A stretch of 64,000 bases of DNA from Annona cherimola (lineage: Eukaryota; Streptophyta; Magnoliopsida; Magnoliales; Annonaceae). The stretch spans positions 70,388,224-70,452,223 of the forward strand of contig CM059971.1 in assembly GCA_030490835.1 (NCBI GenBank). The letters run 5' to 3'. Numbering within the stretch: position 1 is the stretch's first letter; the number at the start of each line of letters is the position of its first letter. Position numbers and translations under genes: made by a program. The notes under the pieces are model-generated. The model did no database searches. It was not told the origin of the DNA and worked only from the letters and a program-made list of their open reading frames with translations. Shown here one piece after another: positions 1 to 12,240 of this stretch.

Positions 1-211
1 GATGTTTAATAGCATTTCTTAGATTTATGTTATAGCTCCTATTCTTGTCTTGATTGTCATAAAAACCGCAGGTATCTTATGCAATATCATACAACAACAA
101 CCATGGTTCTTATATGTATGTTGTCATTGTTTTGGAAACTATGACAGGTACAGGCGAAGAAATGGTGCGATGTTATGTTGTATTCAAAGGTCTTGTACCT
201 AGTATATACAC

Positions 212-1875
212 TATTGGAAATATGTGGAAAACAAGCTAAATCAATGTTTTGATGATTAACAAATCAATTTGAATAAGTCTTGGCTACTAACATGTTTGTG
301 GAAGTGATTAAAGGCTATACATTTGAAGAAAACAAAGCATGGCAGGTTAAGTCGATTTCCAAGTCGACTCAGGCATCGACTTAGGCCAAGTCGATCCCCA
401 AGTCGACTCCAGCATCGACTTCGAGACATCAATTTCTTCCAGAGTTGAAAATGGAGAGCTGAACTGCCGAAGTCGCAAACGAAGTCGACTTCGCATGCGA
501 CTTGGGTCGAAGTCGCAGACAAAGTCGACTCCAGTATCGACTTCAACATGACAAAACCTTCCAGAGTTGAAGTCCAGACCCCGAAGTGCCGAAGTCGCAC
601 CCCAAGTCGACTCCACTTGCGACTTGAGGTGAAGTCGCAGACGAAGTCGACTCCGGCATCGACTTCGATCGGGCAGAGGGGATATTTCAGAAGACAAGCT
701 GAGGTTAACTATTTTCAAGACAAACTTGTATGAAGATGAAGATCAAGGCAACCTAGATACTCAAACTAAAACATATGAAAACAAATCCAAGTCCAAGCAA
801 GATGCATAAATTCAACCAAGAAGTAGTTCAAGATTACATGATTCAAGTCTCATGGATTCAAAGCTTTCAAAACATGGGAGCAAATGAAAGCAAGCTAAAG
901 AGAAGACACAATGATTCAAAAAGATATGAAAAATGTAAAAGAACTAAAGGAATGGAGAAGCCTAAGTAAAACAAAGCATCCCGGAGTTTTTCAAGTTCAT
1001 CAAGCCACCTGACGAAGTGAAGTCGCACACCGAAGTCGACTCCACCTGCGGCTTGGGTCAAGTCGATGCCCAAGTCGACCCAACCTGGAACTTGAAGACG
1101 CTACAGAAAGGCGAAGTCGCACCCGAAGTCGACTCCATCCGCGACTTGGGTCGCAACGGTCGAAAAATATTCGAACGTTGGCGCATTAAATGCGCGCCAC
1201 CTACCTTCAAACGTTCGGATTCCCTCCACAATTATAAAAGGCATTCATTGTGGACGAGGGAAGTAGCTGAAAATCGTTAAGTGTGCATAACTCCCATCTT
1301 CAAGAGCATTAAAGAGATCAAGCTAATCCAAAGAAGAAGAACTTTGCTTCAAACTGCTAGAGCTCAACTTCTGAATCTTCAAAGCCAATTCTACGAGTTC
1401 TTCTCTGCGCCAAACTGCTTCTACACAACTGTAACGTGTAGATTCCTTTGTTATTTCATTTGTTTGTATTAAACTTGATTTAGTTTGAGGAATTAAGATC
1501 AAGTGTAAGCAAAGTAGTGTGTGATTGAAGTGGAACTCATCACCTACTTGTGCTGAGATTTGTTGAAGCCCCCTAGAGCTGGAATCTAGAAGAGAGCAGT
1601 GGCTCTAATTGTATTTGAGGAATACAATAGTGGAACCCAAGTCACGAGTAGTGTGAGCTTGGAAGAGTGGAGTAGGGAGGTTGTCCGAACTACTATAAAA
1701 ATCTTGTGTGCTTGATTTATATTTCTGCTCTCTACATTATATTGCTTTCCATTTCATTTCATCAATCGAGGGGATTAAACTTTTAAGGGGTTAAGTTTTT
1801 AATTTACCAAAGAATTTTATAAGAACTCAATTCACCCCTCCCCTCTTGGGTTTTGCCATTAACTCGGGACCAACA
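212..1875 (+). mobile_element. Solo LTR, Sirevirus-like (older subfamily), plus orientation
   Basis: The segment starts with TATTGGAAA and ends with GGGACCAACA, matching the ends of the intact Sirevirus LTRs at 43539 and 52681. It has the same internal order: a cluster of GTCGAC palindromes (345-1165), a TATA box (ATTATAAAAG, 1231-1240), copies of a TCTAGA-containing segment, then the ACCCCTCCCCTCTTGGGTT block before the end. No internal coding region is attached, so it is a solo LTR. The first dinucleotide is TA instead of TG and I find no clean 5-bp target duplication, which suggests age. It is closer to the solo LTR at 58448-60156 than to the young Sirevirus. It interrupts viroplasmin copy A. 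Confidence 0.8.
345..1241 (+). promoter_or_regulatory. LTR U3 palindrome cluster and TATA box
   Basis: Many imperfect repeats with core AAGTCGACTT, each self-complementary around GTCGAC and often paired with GCGACTTC arms, lie at 345-700 and 1015-1165. They are followed by the TATA box at 1231-1240. The layout (palindromes upstream of the core promoter) matches the cis-regulatory region described for Sirevirus LTRs. An enhancer or silencing-target role is inferred. Confidence 0.6.
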
Positions 1876-2089
1876 AGTCATGGTCGGAAGCACATAATCA
1901 AGTCAGTGGTTATAAAGGTTCTTAGTGCCAAGCTTTTAAGGATATAGGTCAGGCCGAGGCAGCGTGGACAACTTTCATTGGAAAGGGAAAGGAGAAAGAA
2001 GGGTTTATGAACCTATGTGATTGTCAGGAATGTGTCAAACCGACTAATTACGTAGTCATCAACCTATGTGACTGTAGGGCTTGTTGAAA

Positions 2090-4440
2090 ACAAAAGGTGC
2101 TGTAAAAATAATGTTTTCAAAAGCTTCTTAGTTGGGTTTCTGATTTTTCTCTTTTTTGGAGGACTTAGCTATCACAAGTCATTTTGATTTGTATGAGATC
2201 TTTAGTGGACTCATGTGTAGTTTTATAAATATACTAATCCTTTCTCTCTGTAATGAGTTGTTTTAATAGTTTCCACTGTTGTTATTAATATAAATGGGCT
2301 ACAATAATATTGACGGGTGGAGGTCAATTACAGAGCATGCAATTAATTTTTCTATTTCTTTACCTAAATTTGACAATTCACATAGGCACTGGAGTTAGGA
2401 ATGTATGGAAAATAATTATAAAACATACGTGTGCGAGTAATTCACACATTTTCTCGTTTAAATTTTTTATGCAATTATTAAAATTGATTAGTCACCAAAA
2501 ATCTTAAAATCATCTTTATTATTACCGATATTTCCTTTTTTGGCTTCGTTCAATGCAGCGTGATTAATACCTTCGAACCTTGACGTGCTGTAATTGAAAA
2601 ATATTTAGGTATACAGATTTGATCTATAATTCAACAAATTTTACCACGAAAGTCTAAAAAATATAAATGTTGTTAATAAATACAAATATTTTTAATATGA
2701 AAAGTTATTTATAGATTTAAGTGAGTTGTATCAAATAAATTTTAAAAAATTTAAAATTTCTTTGTTAGGGAGTGATAAAAATTAAAAATTTATTTTTGAG
2801 GAGTAATCCCTTACAAAAGTTTGTATAGAATGGTGTATATAAATAAATTATTGTTTTTAACTATTTATAAAACTTTGTTTTATAACTCATATAAACCCAT
2901 AAATTAACATGCATATGTGCTGCTCAAAATCACTGTAATTAAGAACTTAAAAGGAAATGATTAAAAATAAAATTTCGTGCACTTAGGGATTGTCTATAAG
3001 AGATTATGAAACTTTTTACTCATTTGTATAAGCATTTTGATAATGATTTGACATTTTAATTATTTGATGAGTGCTAATATAACACATTTTTCATTTTTGG
3101 TTTTTAACACTTACAAGTGGGCTCAAGTAATTATTTCTTAAATATGAAATTTTATATTTTTGATGTAATTCTATCATTTTTTGAATATTAAAAGTTAAAA
3201 AATCCCACTCTTAAAGCGCTCGTACACTTGAAAGGTGGGAATTTTCTTAACTTTTAATATTTAATATTTTCAAGATATTAAATAATATCTGAAGTTCATA
3301 AAATTTTATAGTAAACACACTCTTGCCACGTGTTAGTGAAAAATAAAAAAATGGAATTGAGTTAATGCAAATGATTGCATTGGATCGGTGTCGTTCTTTA
3401 TCTACCTTACTTTTTTATGTTACTACTTGCACATTTCAATCATTTTCATTTTCTCATAAAATGAATTATTGCAGATTCTTTTTTACCTTTAATCATTATT
3501 CATATGATATTATATTACTCTTTTATTTTTAAAATTTTTTTGCCTTTTCACCGTTTAATGAAGTAATTTTTACAGGTTTATAGAAAGTTGTTCATATTGT
3601 CCATATGCGCTACTAGGCACATGGCCTGGTGGTGACACCACTAGCACAAACTTTTATCAATCAGAATATTTTATAGAAAAATTCTTTCATGGTATGAGAG
3701 TTGAAAGATTGTAATATCAGATGTTGTAATATATAAATTTTAATAAAGAATCTGTTCATATACAATTTTGTACACTATTTTTTCATTTTTTTAAATTTTT
3801 CAACAACATATTTTCTTATGGATATTTAATCTAGCTATAAAGTTTTATTATTTTATATTTTTATATATTTGTTTTTACTACTTAAATCAAGTTCTTAAGT
3901 AGTGAAATTGACTAAAATACTCCTGAAATTGATGATTTTAAAAATGAAAAATAAATGTGTAAAAATATTATAAAATAATAAAACTTAGAATATAAGATTA
4001 ACATGTTTATGAAGAAAATAAAAATCAAAAAATTAAAAAATAACCATTGTGTGAGAGATGCTAATGCAGTTAACTCATAGATTTTTTCGTTTCTCATAAA
4101 TTTTCTCATAAATATAAATTATTGATTTTTAAATTTTAAAGTTTCAAATTCATTGTCAAATGATGTTAAATATTCATAACATTTATGTTTTCAATTTAAA
4201 GTTTTTTAGCATCACAAATATAAAAATTTAAATTTTCAATACTCGGATGAGAAAAACTTAAAAAATTAAAAGCATTGATTTGCACGAAAATTCATTTTTA
4301 ATTAGTTACCAAATTTACATGTTATAAATATTTATTATCATCTAATACTAATTATGAAAATTATTAAACAACTAAAATTTGATAATAAATATTATAATAT
4401 TTAAAATTTAAAAATATTCAATTCTTGTCATCATTATATG
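2090..4440. other. AT-rich intergenic stretch without recognisable genes
   Basis: Only short AT-rich frames are present, with no domain signature. Apart from the foldback-like segment at 3110-3335, and palindromic AT-rich sequence near 3840-4130 that resembles decayed interiors of the foldback elements found further right, nothing can be assigned. Confidence 0.5.
3110..3335. repeat. Imperfect inverted repeat (foldback-like)
   Basis: The arms converge on about 3215. The left arm ends AAAAGTTAAAAAATCCCAC and the right arm begins GTGGGAATTTTCTTAACTTTT, so they are near-complementary, and AT-rich similarity extends outward. No target duplication was recognised. It may be a decayed foldback MITE. 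Confidence 0.4.
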
Positions 4441-4491
4441 AATGAATATTCTAATGGTTAGTGTGTTACTCTGTGAGATGAGCTTCGGTGT

Positions 4492-4767
4492 GGCTGTTTG
4501 GCCTTTATCCAAAATTCAACGTGCCCCAATTGGTTCGTTTCCAGGTCATCCTATCTCCGAGCAATTGTCGCTGCTTCTTTGGTCAACGACAAAAAATGCA
4601 ACGTGGACCCATTCAATTAGCTTGCATTAATTTGCACCTGCTACAGCGTGGACCTGGGGGAGGCAGGCACATTAAAGCACGTCCGACCAGCTGCTAAATG
4701 TCTAGATGTGACAATTTTTTCCAAGCGAAAAACTATCACCCATTTTATGAGGGTTGCCAAACAGCCC
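4492..4767. mobile_element. Small MITE with GGCTGTTTGGC termini
   Basis: GGCTGTTTGGC at 4492-4502 is matched by its exact reverse complement at 4756-4766, giving an 11-bp terminal inverted repeat around about 275 bp. There is no coding potential. The terminal sequence is common in plant Harbinger and hAT MITEs. The flanks do not give a decisive target duplication, so the superfamily is unassigned. Confidence 0.55.
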
Positions 4768-4769
4768 CT

Positions 4770-6955
4770 ATAATTTTTATAAAATTTTTGGCAGCATCCC
4801 GTCTGTAACTAGGACGTTCCCTAAATACAAACATTCAGCATATAACTCTTTACATCAAGAAGTAACCTGTATCATTTCATCATAAACACAAATACCCCTT
4901 TTCTTCATAAATTCATCATAATCACATCATTTCTCTCATACTCCAATATTTCTCCATCATACGCAATACATATACCGATACAATTTACACAATATAAAAG
5001 AAATAATACTACAATGTCTTCCACACCATACACAAAATATATATAGTTCATACACACATTCAATGAACCAATTGAAAATCTAACGCCTCTAAATTTTAAC
5101 TTGTTACAAAACATGTTCGGACATACACAAGAGCCTCATATGACTCTTTACTTCACTGCCCTTCTACCCAGTGAAGTCTCTACAGTTCTTCAAATCATAA
5201 TATTATGCAACTGTTTAATAAAAGTCATGAGTTCAAAGAATCCAGCAGGCAAGCATTATTTAAAGAAAAAACCGTGAAAACCTCCATAAATATCATATAT
5301 GTATGAGGATGAAATCCAATCGCAACATGCATCATTCAATGACGCAATTTTCTTTTTGGCAGATGACACTTATCAAGTGATCGCCTACACTCATACATTG
5401 GACACACCGACTAGGCAACGTCAAAGACGGACTACCTGTCCAATTATAACCTTGGCGAAGCCATACATTCATTCCCATGCATGGATTCGATTCACACAAA
5501 TGATCAAATGCATTTATGTCATCAGGGGTTTGTTCGAATAATCTTAAAGAAAAGATTTGTTTTGAAAAATTAAGTTCAAAAGCATGCTTGAATAGCATAA
5601 ATACATACATAAAATTGAGAAAAATAGGGTAACGGTCATTCCCAAAGATTTTATTATTTGTATAAAATTTAATTAGAATACCTATGAAAAATACTTGATT
5701 TGCACATCTTTCTAATCAAACATATAAAAGCATAACAACAACATTGATTGCAAACATCCTTTCTCAAAGTAAATGACTAAAATAGAAATTCTTATCATGA
5801 TAATTCATTGAATTTGAAAAACTTACTTACATTAGAATCTCAAGCTATATCTTCCACTTTCTCTTTTCTTTTTCCTATCAAAATTAACAATCTTGACCAA
5901 GAATTCACTTAAGTCACGATGTATTGCATCCTAATTTTAATGTCTAAAGATGCATTAATTGAAAAACTAATTTTAGCGTTCCATTTTCAAAGAGAGTCCT
6001 CGAGACTCCTTGATGAGGAAAACATTCTCATTTAAACTTCTGTTTTAATTATATTACTATTTACCTTACATCTAAAATTACATAAACCATTTAAAGGTAT
6101 TTACTCCACTTACAATTTTTTTCCATCCATTAAATGCCCAACTCAATCATATATGTTAGGCATTTTAAAACATATTTAATAATTTTTGCATAAAATCCCA
6201 ACACCCATACACTACCTACAACTTAGCATAATACATCCATAATTTTTTCATTGTATTTTCAACTCTCAAATATCTTAAAATTTACATATAAATAATGTTT
6301 AAGCCAAATACTCCAAAAGCTCCATGTTTAACCCACATTTTTAGGGTTATGAAAAATTTTAATTTTTCTCTTTTTTACGTCAAATTGGGCGTATTAATCT
6401 ATAACTAACACATCCTAATAGCATTTGCAACTATTATATCATGATTTGGAACAAGAAAATTCGGATACACCACTTTTGATTTTTTTGATTTTACACTTGG
6501 CTTGATTTTAGCATTCCATTTTCATGATTTATGTTCCAAACATCATCCTATTCACAAATTTATCAAAAGCCCCATGATTTTTCATCTATTTTATAGGGTA
6601 AAATTCAAAACCCTACCCATTTTAACTCTTGAATCCTTAAACAACCAAATTTACTACTCAAATCCGTGTAATTTACTTCAATACATATTTATCTAAGGTA
6701 TTTTAGCAAAATTCTTACTTTTATTGCATGATTTGGACAAAAATTAGAACAACAAAGAAAAAACTCATTTCTTCCTTACCTCCTGCCATCGGTGATGGCT
6801 GCGTGGGTGGCGGCATGGGCAGTGGCGATAGCGAGCTTTCTTTCCTCTCGTCCCTCTCCTTCTTCTTTTTTCTCCTCCTTTTTCCTTCTTCTTCTTCTTC
6901 TCTCTCTTCTTTTCTTTTTTTTCCTCCCTTGTTCGGTCGTTCGGTCATGCTCTGA
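4770..6955 (-). repeat. Large dispersed repeat, copy 1
   Basis: This stretch aligns along its length with 7113-9320. Both begin with a block reading ...CATCCC then AACTAGGACGTTCCC, share CTTCTACCCAGTGAAGTCTC, a GATGAGGAAAAC block and many AT-rich blocks, and end in a long pyrimidine tract followed by GTTCGGTCATG or a variant. It has no coding domains. The iMet primer-binding-like motif just right of copy 1 suggests the unit is non-coding LTR-retrotransposon sequence on the minus strand. This family assignment is inference. Confidence 0.65.
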
Positions 6956-6962
6956 TACCACT
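6949..6962 (-). other. tRNA-iMet primer-binding-site-like motif
   Basis: On the minus strand this reads TGGTATCAGAGCATG. TGGTATCAGAGC is complementary to the 3' end of initiator tRNA-Met and is the usual primer site of many plant LTR elements. It is preceded on the minus strand by a GGGGGCGTTATA segment like an LTR end. It would place an LTR immediately to the right (6963-7112 or longer), but I cannot define that LTR. Confidence 0.5.
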
Positions 6963-7112
6963 TCTATAACGCCCCCACCTACAACAACTTTATACGTCAA
7001 GCTTATCATAGGATTTCCTGCCATGAATCTTTTGAAAAGTAGTGAAGTCCATAATCTAGTTTACGTTTATACACCAAATAGTGAATAAAAGTGGTCTAAT
7101 TTTTTTTTTTTT

Positions 7113-9320
7113 TACAATTTCTATAAAAATTGTGGCAACATCCCATCCATAACTAGGACGTTCCCTTAATATGAACATTCACCACATAATTCTCTACATC
7201 TAGAAGTAACCTGTATCATTTCATCATAAACACAAATACCCCCTTTTCTTCGTAAATTCATTATAATCATATCATATCTTCCATACTCCAATATTTCTCC
7301 ATCATATATAATACATATACCCATGCAATTTATACAATATTAAAAAAATAATACTACAAATGTCTTCCACACCATACACAATATATATAGTTCATTCACA
7401 CATCCAACAAACCAATCAAAAATCTAACACTTCTAAAGGTTAACTTGTTACAAAACACGTTCAGACATATACAAGAGTCTCATATGACTCTTCACTTCAC
7501 TACCCTTCTACCCAGTGAAGTCTCCATAGCTCTTGAAATCATAATATTCTGTTTAATAAAAGCTTTAAATTCAAATAACCTAGTAAGCAAGCGTTATTTA
7601 AAGAAAAAACCATGAAAACCTCTGTAGAATATCATATATGCATGATGATGAAATGCAATCCCAGATGCATCATTCGATGACGTAATTTTCTCTTTGGTAG
7701 GTGACACTTATGAAGTGATCACACACACTCATACGTCAGACGCATCGACTAGGCAATGTCAATGACGGACTACCTGTCCAATTACAACTTTGATGAAGCC
7801 ATACATTCATTCCCATGCATGAATTTGATTCACACAAATGATCAAATGCATTCATGTCATCAAAGGAGTTTGCTCAAATAATCATAAAGAAAAGATTTGT
7901 TCCAAAATATCAAGTTCAAAAGCATGCTTAAACAGCATAAATGCATATACATAATTGAGAAAAATAGGGTAATGGTTATTCCCAAAGATTTTATTATTTG
8001 TATAAAATTTAATTAGAATACCTATGAAAAATGACTTGATTTGCACATCTTTCAAATCAAACATATAAAAGCATAACACGAACATTTATTGCAAACATCA
8101 TTTCTCAAAGTAAATGACTAAAATAGAAATTCTTATCATGATAATTCACTGAATATGAAAAACTTGCTTACATTAGAATCTCAAGCTGTGTCGTCCACTT
8201 TCGCTTTTTTTTCCTATTAAAATTAACAATATTGACTAAGCATTCACTTAAGTCACCATATATTGCATCCTAATTTTAATGTCTAAAGATGCATTAATTG
8301 AAAAGCTATTTAGCTTCCTTTTTCAAAGAGAGCCCTCGAGACTCCTTGATGAGGAAAACTTCTCATTTAAAATTCTATTTTAATTATATTACTATTTACC
8401 TTACATCTAAAATTACATAAACCATTTAAGGGCATTTACTCTACTTGTATTTTTTTCCATCCATTAAATGCCCAACTTAACCATATATGTTAGGCATTTT
8501 AAAACATATTTAATCACTCTTTTACTATGTGAATTCACTATTTAACAATTTTTGCATAAAATCCTAACACCCGTACCCTACCTACAACTTAGCATAATAT
8601 ATCCATAATTTTTTCATTGTATTTTCAACTCTCAAATATCTTAAAATTTACATATAAATAATGTTTAAGCCAAATACTCCAAAAGCCCAACGTTTAACCC
8701 ACATTTTTGGGGCTGCCCAATTTCCACGGGATATGAAAAATTCTAATTTTTCTCTTTTTTACCTCAAATTGGGCATTTTAATCTATAATTAACACATCCT
8801 AATAGCATTTGCAACTATTATATCATGATTTGGAACCAAAAAATTCAGATACACTACTCTTGAATTTTTTGATTTTACACTTGGCTTGATTTTAGCATTT
8901 CATTTTCATGATTTAGGTTCCAAAATCATTCTATTCACGAATTTATTAAAAGTTCTATGGTTTTTCATCTATTTTAGAGGGTAAAAATCAAAACCTTACC
9001 CATTTCAACTCTTGAGTCCATAAACAACCAAATCCACCACTCAAATTCGTGTAATTTACTTTCATACATATTTATCTAAGATATTTTACAAAACCCCTAT
9101 GTTTATTGCATGATTTCGCCAAAAATTTGAAAAACCCAGCAAAAAAAACTCATTTCTTCCTTACCTCTGGAAATCGGTGGCAGCAGCGTGGGCTATGGTG
9201 TGGGTAGTGGGGACGGCGAGCTGCCTCTCCTCTCTTCCCTCTCCTTCTTCTTCCTTCTCCTCCTCTTTCCTTCTTTTCTTCTTCTCTCTCTCTTCTTTTC
9301 TTTTTTTTTCCTTCCTAGCT
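7113..9320 (-). repeat. Large dispersed repeat, copy 2
   Basis: Second copy of the unit at 4770-6955, in the same orientation and diverged by many substitutions and small indels. It has an extra block near 8520-8560 and 8710-8735 absent from copy 1. It ends in the same pyrimidine tract and GGTCGTTCGGTCATG, after which the two copies diverge and the primer-site-like motif of copy 1 is missing. There is no coding potential. Confidence 0.65.
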
Positions 9321-10088
9321 CGGTCGTTCGGTCATGCGCCCCTTTTTATTTTTGTGCTCTGCATGTGCAGCAAAAATATGCACATGCAGCAGCATATATT
9401 ATTATTTTTATTATTTTTATTTTTAGAATGGGTTGGGCCGTACAGCAGCCTCCCGCAACCACCAACAATCACCCTGGCGGACAATGGAAGAAAAACCCCT
9501 TTCAAGGAAAAGTAATCTAGCCCCATAACCAAACATAGGAAAAGCTGAAAAAATATCTTCTAACTCGCGCACCACTCCACTGAGCAAGGAGTCTTCGACG
9601 GACAACGATGACAACACCTAACAAACAGCCCCATCGGTGACCGAAAATGGCAAGGCTGAGAAGAGAAGAGAAAATGACAAGAAAGAGACTTAAGAAGGAG
9701 ACAAACCCAAGAAAGAGATAGGTCAAACCTTACCCTTTATTAAGACAAGCAAAAGGAGCTTAGAAAATAACAAAATGACCCCCCACGAGTTTGCAAGATT
9801 TGTAAAAAAGGGAGCTCACACTAGTTCATGGTATTCACAGGGAAGCATAAACGAGTTCATGGAATTTTCAAGATGACCCCCACAAAGTTTAAAAATTTAC
9901 GACAAGATCCACACGAGCTCGGGGAATTTGCAAGAAGATTCCAAAGAACTCATATGATTTACAAGATGTCTCGAACAATAACCTGAAGACTTGTCAGGTT
10001 GCATTACAAAGCTAAAAAAGAGGAGGAAAAGAGGGGTGTCTGAAACTTTGTCATTCACCGTCAAGACGCCTCTGGCAAATGGAGCAAC
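9321..10088 (+). other. Non-coding sequence ahead of the Tat/Ogre-like LTR
   Basis: No domain-bearing frame is present. From about 9740 the sequence is a series of short A-rich and ACGAGTT-containing segments, with a purine block (AAAAAAGAGGAGGAAAAGAG) near 10013-10032 before the LTR. It is consistent with the 3' non-coding end of the element whose LTR follows, but too decayed to define. Confidence 0.4.
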
Positions 10089-10732
10089 TGTAGACACCCC
10101 TACCTCGGGACCAAATAAATATAATAAATATTACATATAAAAATAAAGAAAATATATATGGGCTAAAAAACAAGCCCAGCTACACCAAGTAAAAGGAGAT
10201 CCAACAAGTTAAATATCAATGAGTTCTTAACCAACAGCCCATAAGGAACCAACCCAAGCATGCCAAGGAAACCAAACCTATAGTCCAAACAGGGTCATCC
10301 AGTTTCAGCCCACAGGAGTCAAGCTCCACAGCAGCAGCCCATTGAAGCAAAAGTCTTCATCAGGCCTTAACAACAACAGCCAACCAGAAAATAGGCTCAT
10401 GCAATTGCGGCCCAAAGGCCCACATGTTCCTGCAGCAGCTCAACTCCTCTATAAATAGAGGACCATTTCAATAGCGAAGGGACATAAGAGATATCCCAAG
10501 TGGAGAGGGAGATAATGCAGAAATCTCTCCCGCATTCCATCTTCCAACCTTCTTCCAGCTCTCCCCAGATTTCTGTTTCTCATTTTTTTATTTTCATTCC
10601 TGATTCATGTAGCTACTCTGGATCAAGCAAATTGTAGCTGTAACTGTTCAATTTAGAGACCGAAATTCCAAACTTTGTAAGATTAGTGTCTTTTATTCAA
10701 TAAAAAGGGATTTGATCTTCCCTTAAATATCA
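10089..10732 (+). mobile_element. Tat/Ogre-like solo or orphan LTR
   Basis: The segment starts TGTAGACACCCC, the characteristic start of many Tat/Ogre-lineage Ty3 LTRs, and ends in CA at 10732, followed by GTGGCGAC, the start of the tRNA-Arg-type primer site used by that lineage. Inside are a TATA box (CTCTATAAATAG near 10449), a leader with CT-rich segments, and an AATAAA signal near 10699. The expected remainder of the primer site and any gag-pol are missing downstream, so it is a solo or truncated LTR. No 5-bp duplication was recognised. Confidence 0.65.
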
Positions 10733-10740
10733 GTGGCGAC

Positions 10741-11642
10741 TTCATTCGATATTGCAAGGTTCTTAGCCATTGTAGTTATGCATACATGCTGTGATTTGTT
10801 TGACCTACTACTAACATTTTTTAATGTTCTGAAGTTACAGCTGGTCTCGTTCATGCTATTCAACCACTTCCAGCAAGATGCACGCAATTATGGTAAAGAA
10901 TTTATAGGGAAATGATAACACTTTGATATTATTTGAAGACCAATTTAGTAACAAATTATATTGCCCAAGAATGTAGGGTTCCAAAGCACATATTGCTGGT
11001 CCATCCTCTTGAGATACCCAAATTCGAGCCACTTTCTGCAAATATTTTATTTTCGGAGAAATATACTAATAACTTTTCTGTTTAATGAGAGCTACATGTC
11101 TAAGCCCAGATTTGACTAGGCTAGAGAAATGTCTTAGTTTTTCTTAGAGCTTGTATGAGACGTTACAACACCAAAAAATTTTCATCCAAAAATTTTATCA
11201 ATTCCCACACACCCAAAATATAAAAAAAAATCAAAACCCTTTGAATCATTTCTTACTTTGTGGACATAAATATGTTGGAGAAGAACTTTCACCATCAATG
11301 ATTTACCAAAATGACTTCGTACATGTATTATGTTTTGGCTCCATCTTAATGATGATGCAAAACTAAATCCAAAATTAAACTCTTAATTAGATTTAATACC
11401 AAAAAAAAATGAATTATGATTTTGTTAAGCCGTCGTAAGTAATAACTTACTTAGTTTAGACCAAAAAACTTATTTAAAATTTTTTATATGATTTTCTCAT
11501 AAATTTGTTAATTTAAATATATTTAATTTACAAACCAAGTTTTCTTATTTTTGGATATATGTATATATTTCTTAGATTTTTAAACACAGGATTAATTTAG
11601 TAATTTTGAACCATTGAAAATGGCTTAATTACCCCTTATTTT
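10741..11642. other. Intergenic stretch, nothing recognised
   Basis: Short frames only. The right part (about 11400-11640), together with about 12240-12400, looks like the two halves of an AT-rich foldback-like element split by the insertion at 11643-12233. This is inferred from the shared aagt/ttacc-type core seen in other foldbacks. Confidence 0.35.
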
Positions 11643-12233
11643 AAGGGTTAATTTCAAATATACTCGCTACATTTGTCCTTAATTATAAATATACCCGGTA
11701 AGTTTGAAAACTTTCACATTTACCCACCTAGTATAGGTGAAATTTCATCCAAACCCATTTCGTCAGCACGATTAAAAATCATGTCATCCATTATTTGAAA
11801 TGTCCAAAATGTCCTTTTTATTTAATAATAATAGTTATTTAACTACAATAGAAGTTAAACAATGTGAAAACACATCTAATGTGAGAGAAAAGCTAGAAAA
11901 ATGAGTTTTAATGATCTGAATATTGTAACAATCACAATGAATATTAGATCGGTCAGGGGTATTTTGGAATTTTAAAATAATTAAACATTCATAACTGTCA
12001 TATTGGGTATATTTGAAATTAATAAAATAATTAGTGGGTATATGTAAAAGCTTTCAAACTTAGCAGGTATATTTGAAATTAATAAAATACTTAGTGGGTG
12101 TATTTGAAAGTTTTTAGACTTAGTGGGTATATTTAAAATTAATAAAATACTTAGTGGGTATATCTAAAAGTTTTTAATCTTAGTGGGTATATTTGTAATT
12201 AAAAAAATATGGTGGGTATATTTAAAATTAACC
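11643..12233. mobile_element. MITE-like element with internal tandem repeat
   Basis: The ends are AAGGGTTAATTTCAAATATA and, on the opposite strand, AGGTTAATTTTAAATATACC, forming a long imperfect terminal inverted repeat. Both ends are flanked by TTATTTT (11636-11642 and 12234-12240), a probable target duplication. The right half (about 12000-12230) contains four degenerate units of roughly 60 bp with the phrase AGTGGGTATATTTGAAATTA. It has no coding potential. The superfamily is not assigned. Confidence 0.6.
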
Positions 12234-12240
12234 TTATTTT

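Larger units (their letters stand above)
162..2089 (+). pseudogene. Viroplasmin/RNase H1 N-terminal-domain gene, copy A, split by an LTR
   Basis: Translation from the ATG at 162 gives a short start with the YVVFKG strand typical of the caulimovirus viroplasmin / RNase H1 N-terminal fold (Pfam Cauli_VI). The frame is broken after about 16 codons by the LTR at 212-1875. It resumes at about 1877 with SWSEAHNQVSGYKG, the second half of the same fold, and continues through an AEAAW motif to a TGA near 2089. One further in-frame stop (TAG) lies just after the GYKG segment. The C-terminus has two NLCDCxxC motifs about 15 residues apart, a possible metal site. The family is known to bind RNA/DNA hybrids or duplex RNA. 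What this particular gene does is unknown. Copy B at 33577-33859 has the same order of parts, which confirms that the two halves belong together. Confidence 0.72.

Noticed and set aside
4442..4697. Short frames as a gene
   Set aside because: They lie within the MITE at 4492-4767 and have no domain.
6721..7088. Ser/Phe- and Lys/Arg-Glu-rich frames on both strands (also 9177-9520)
   Set aside because: Translations of a long pyrimidine/purine tract in a non-coding repeat.
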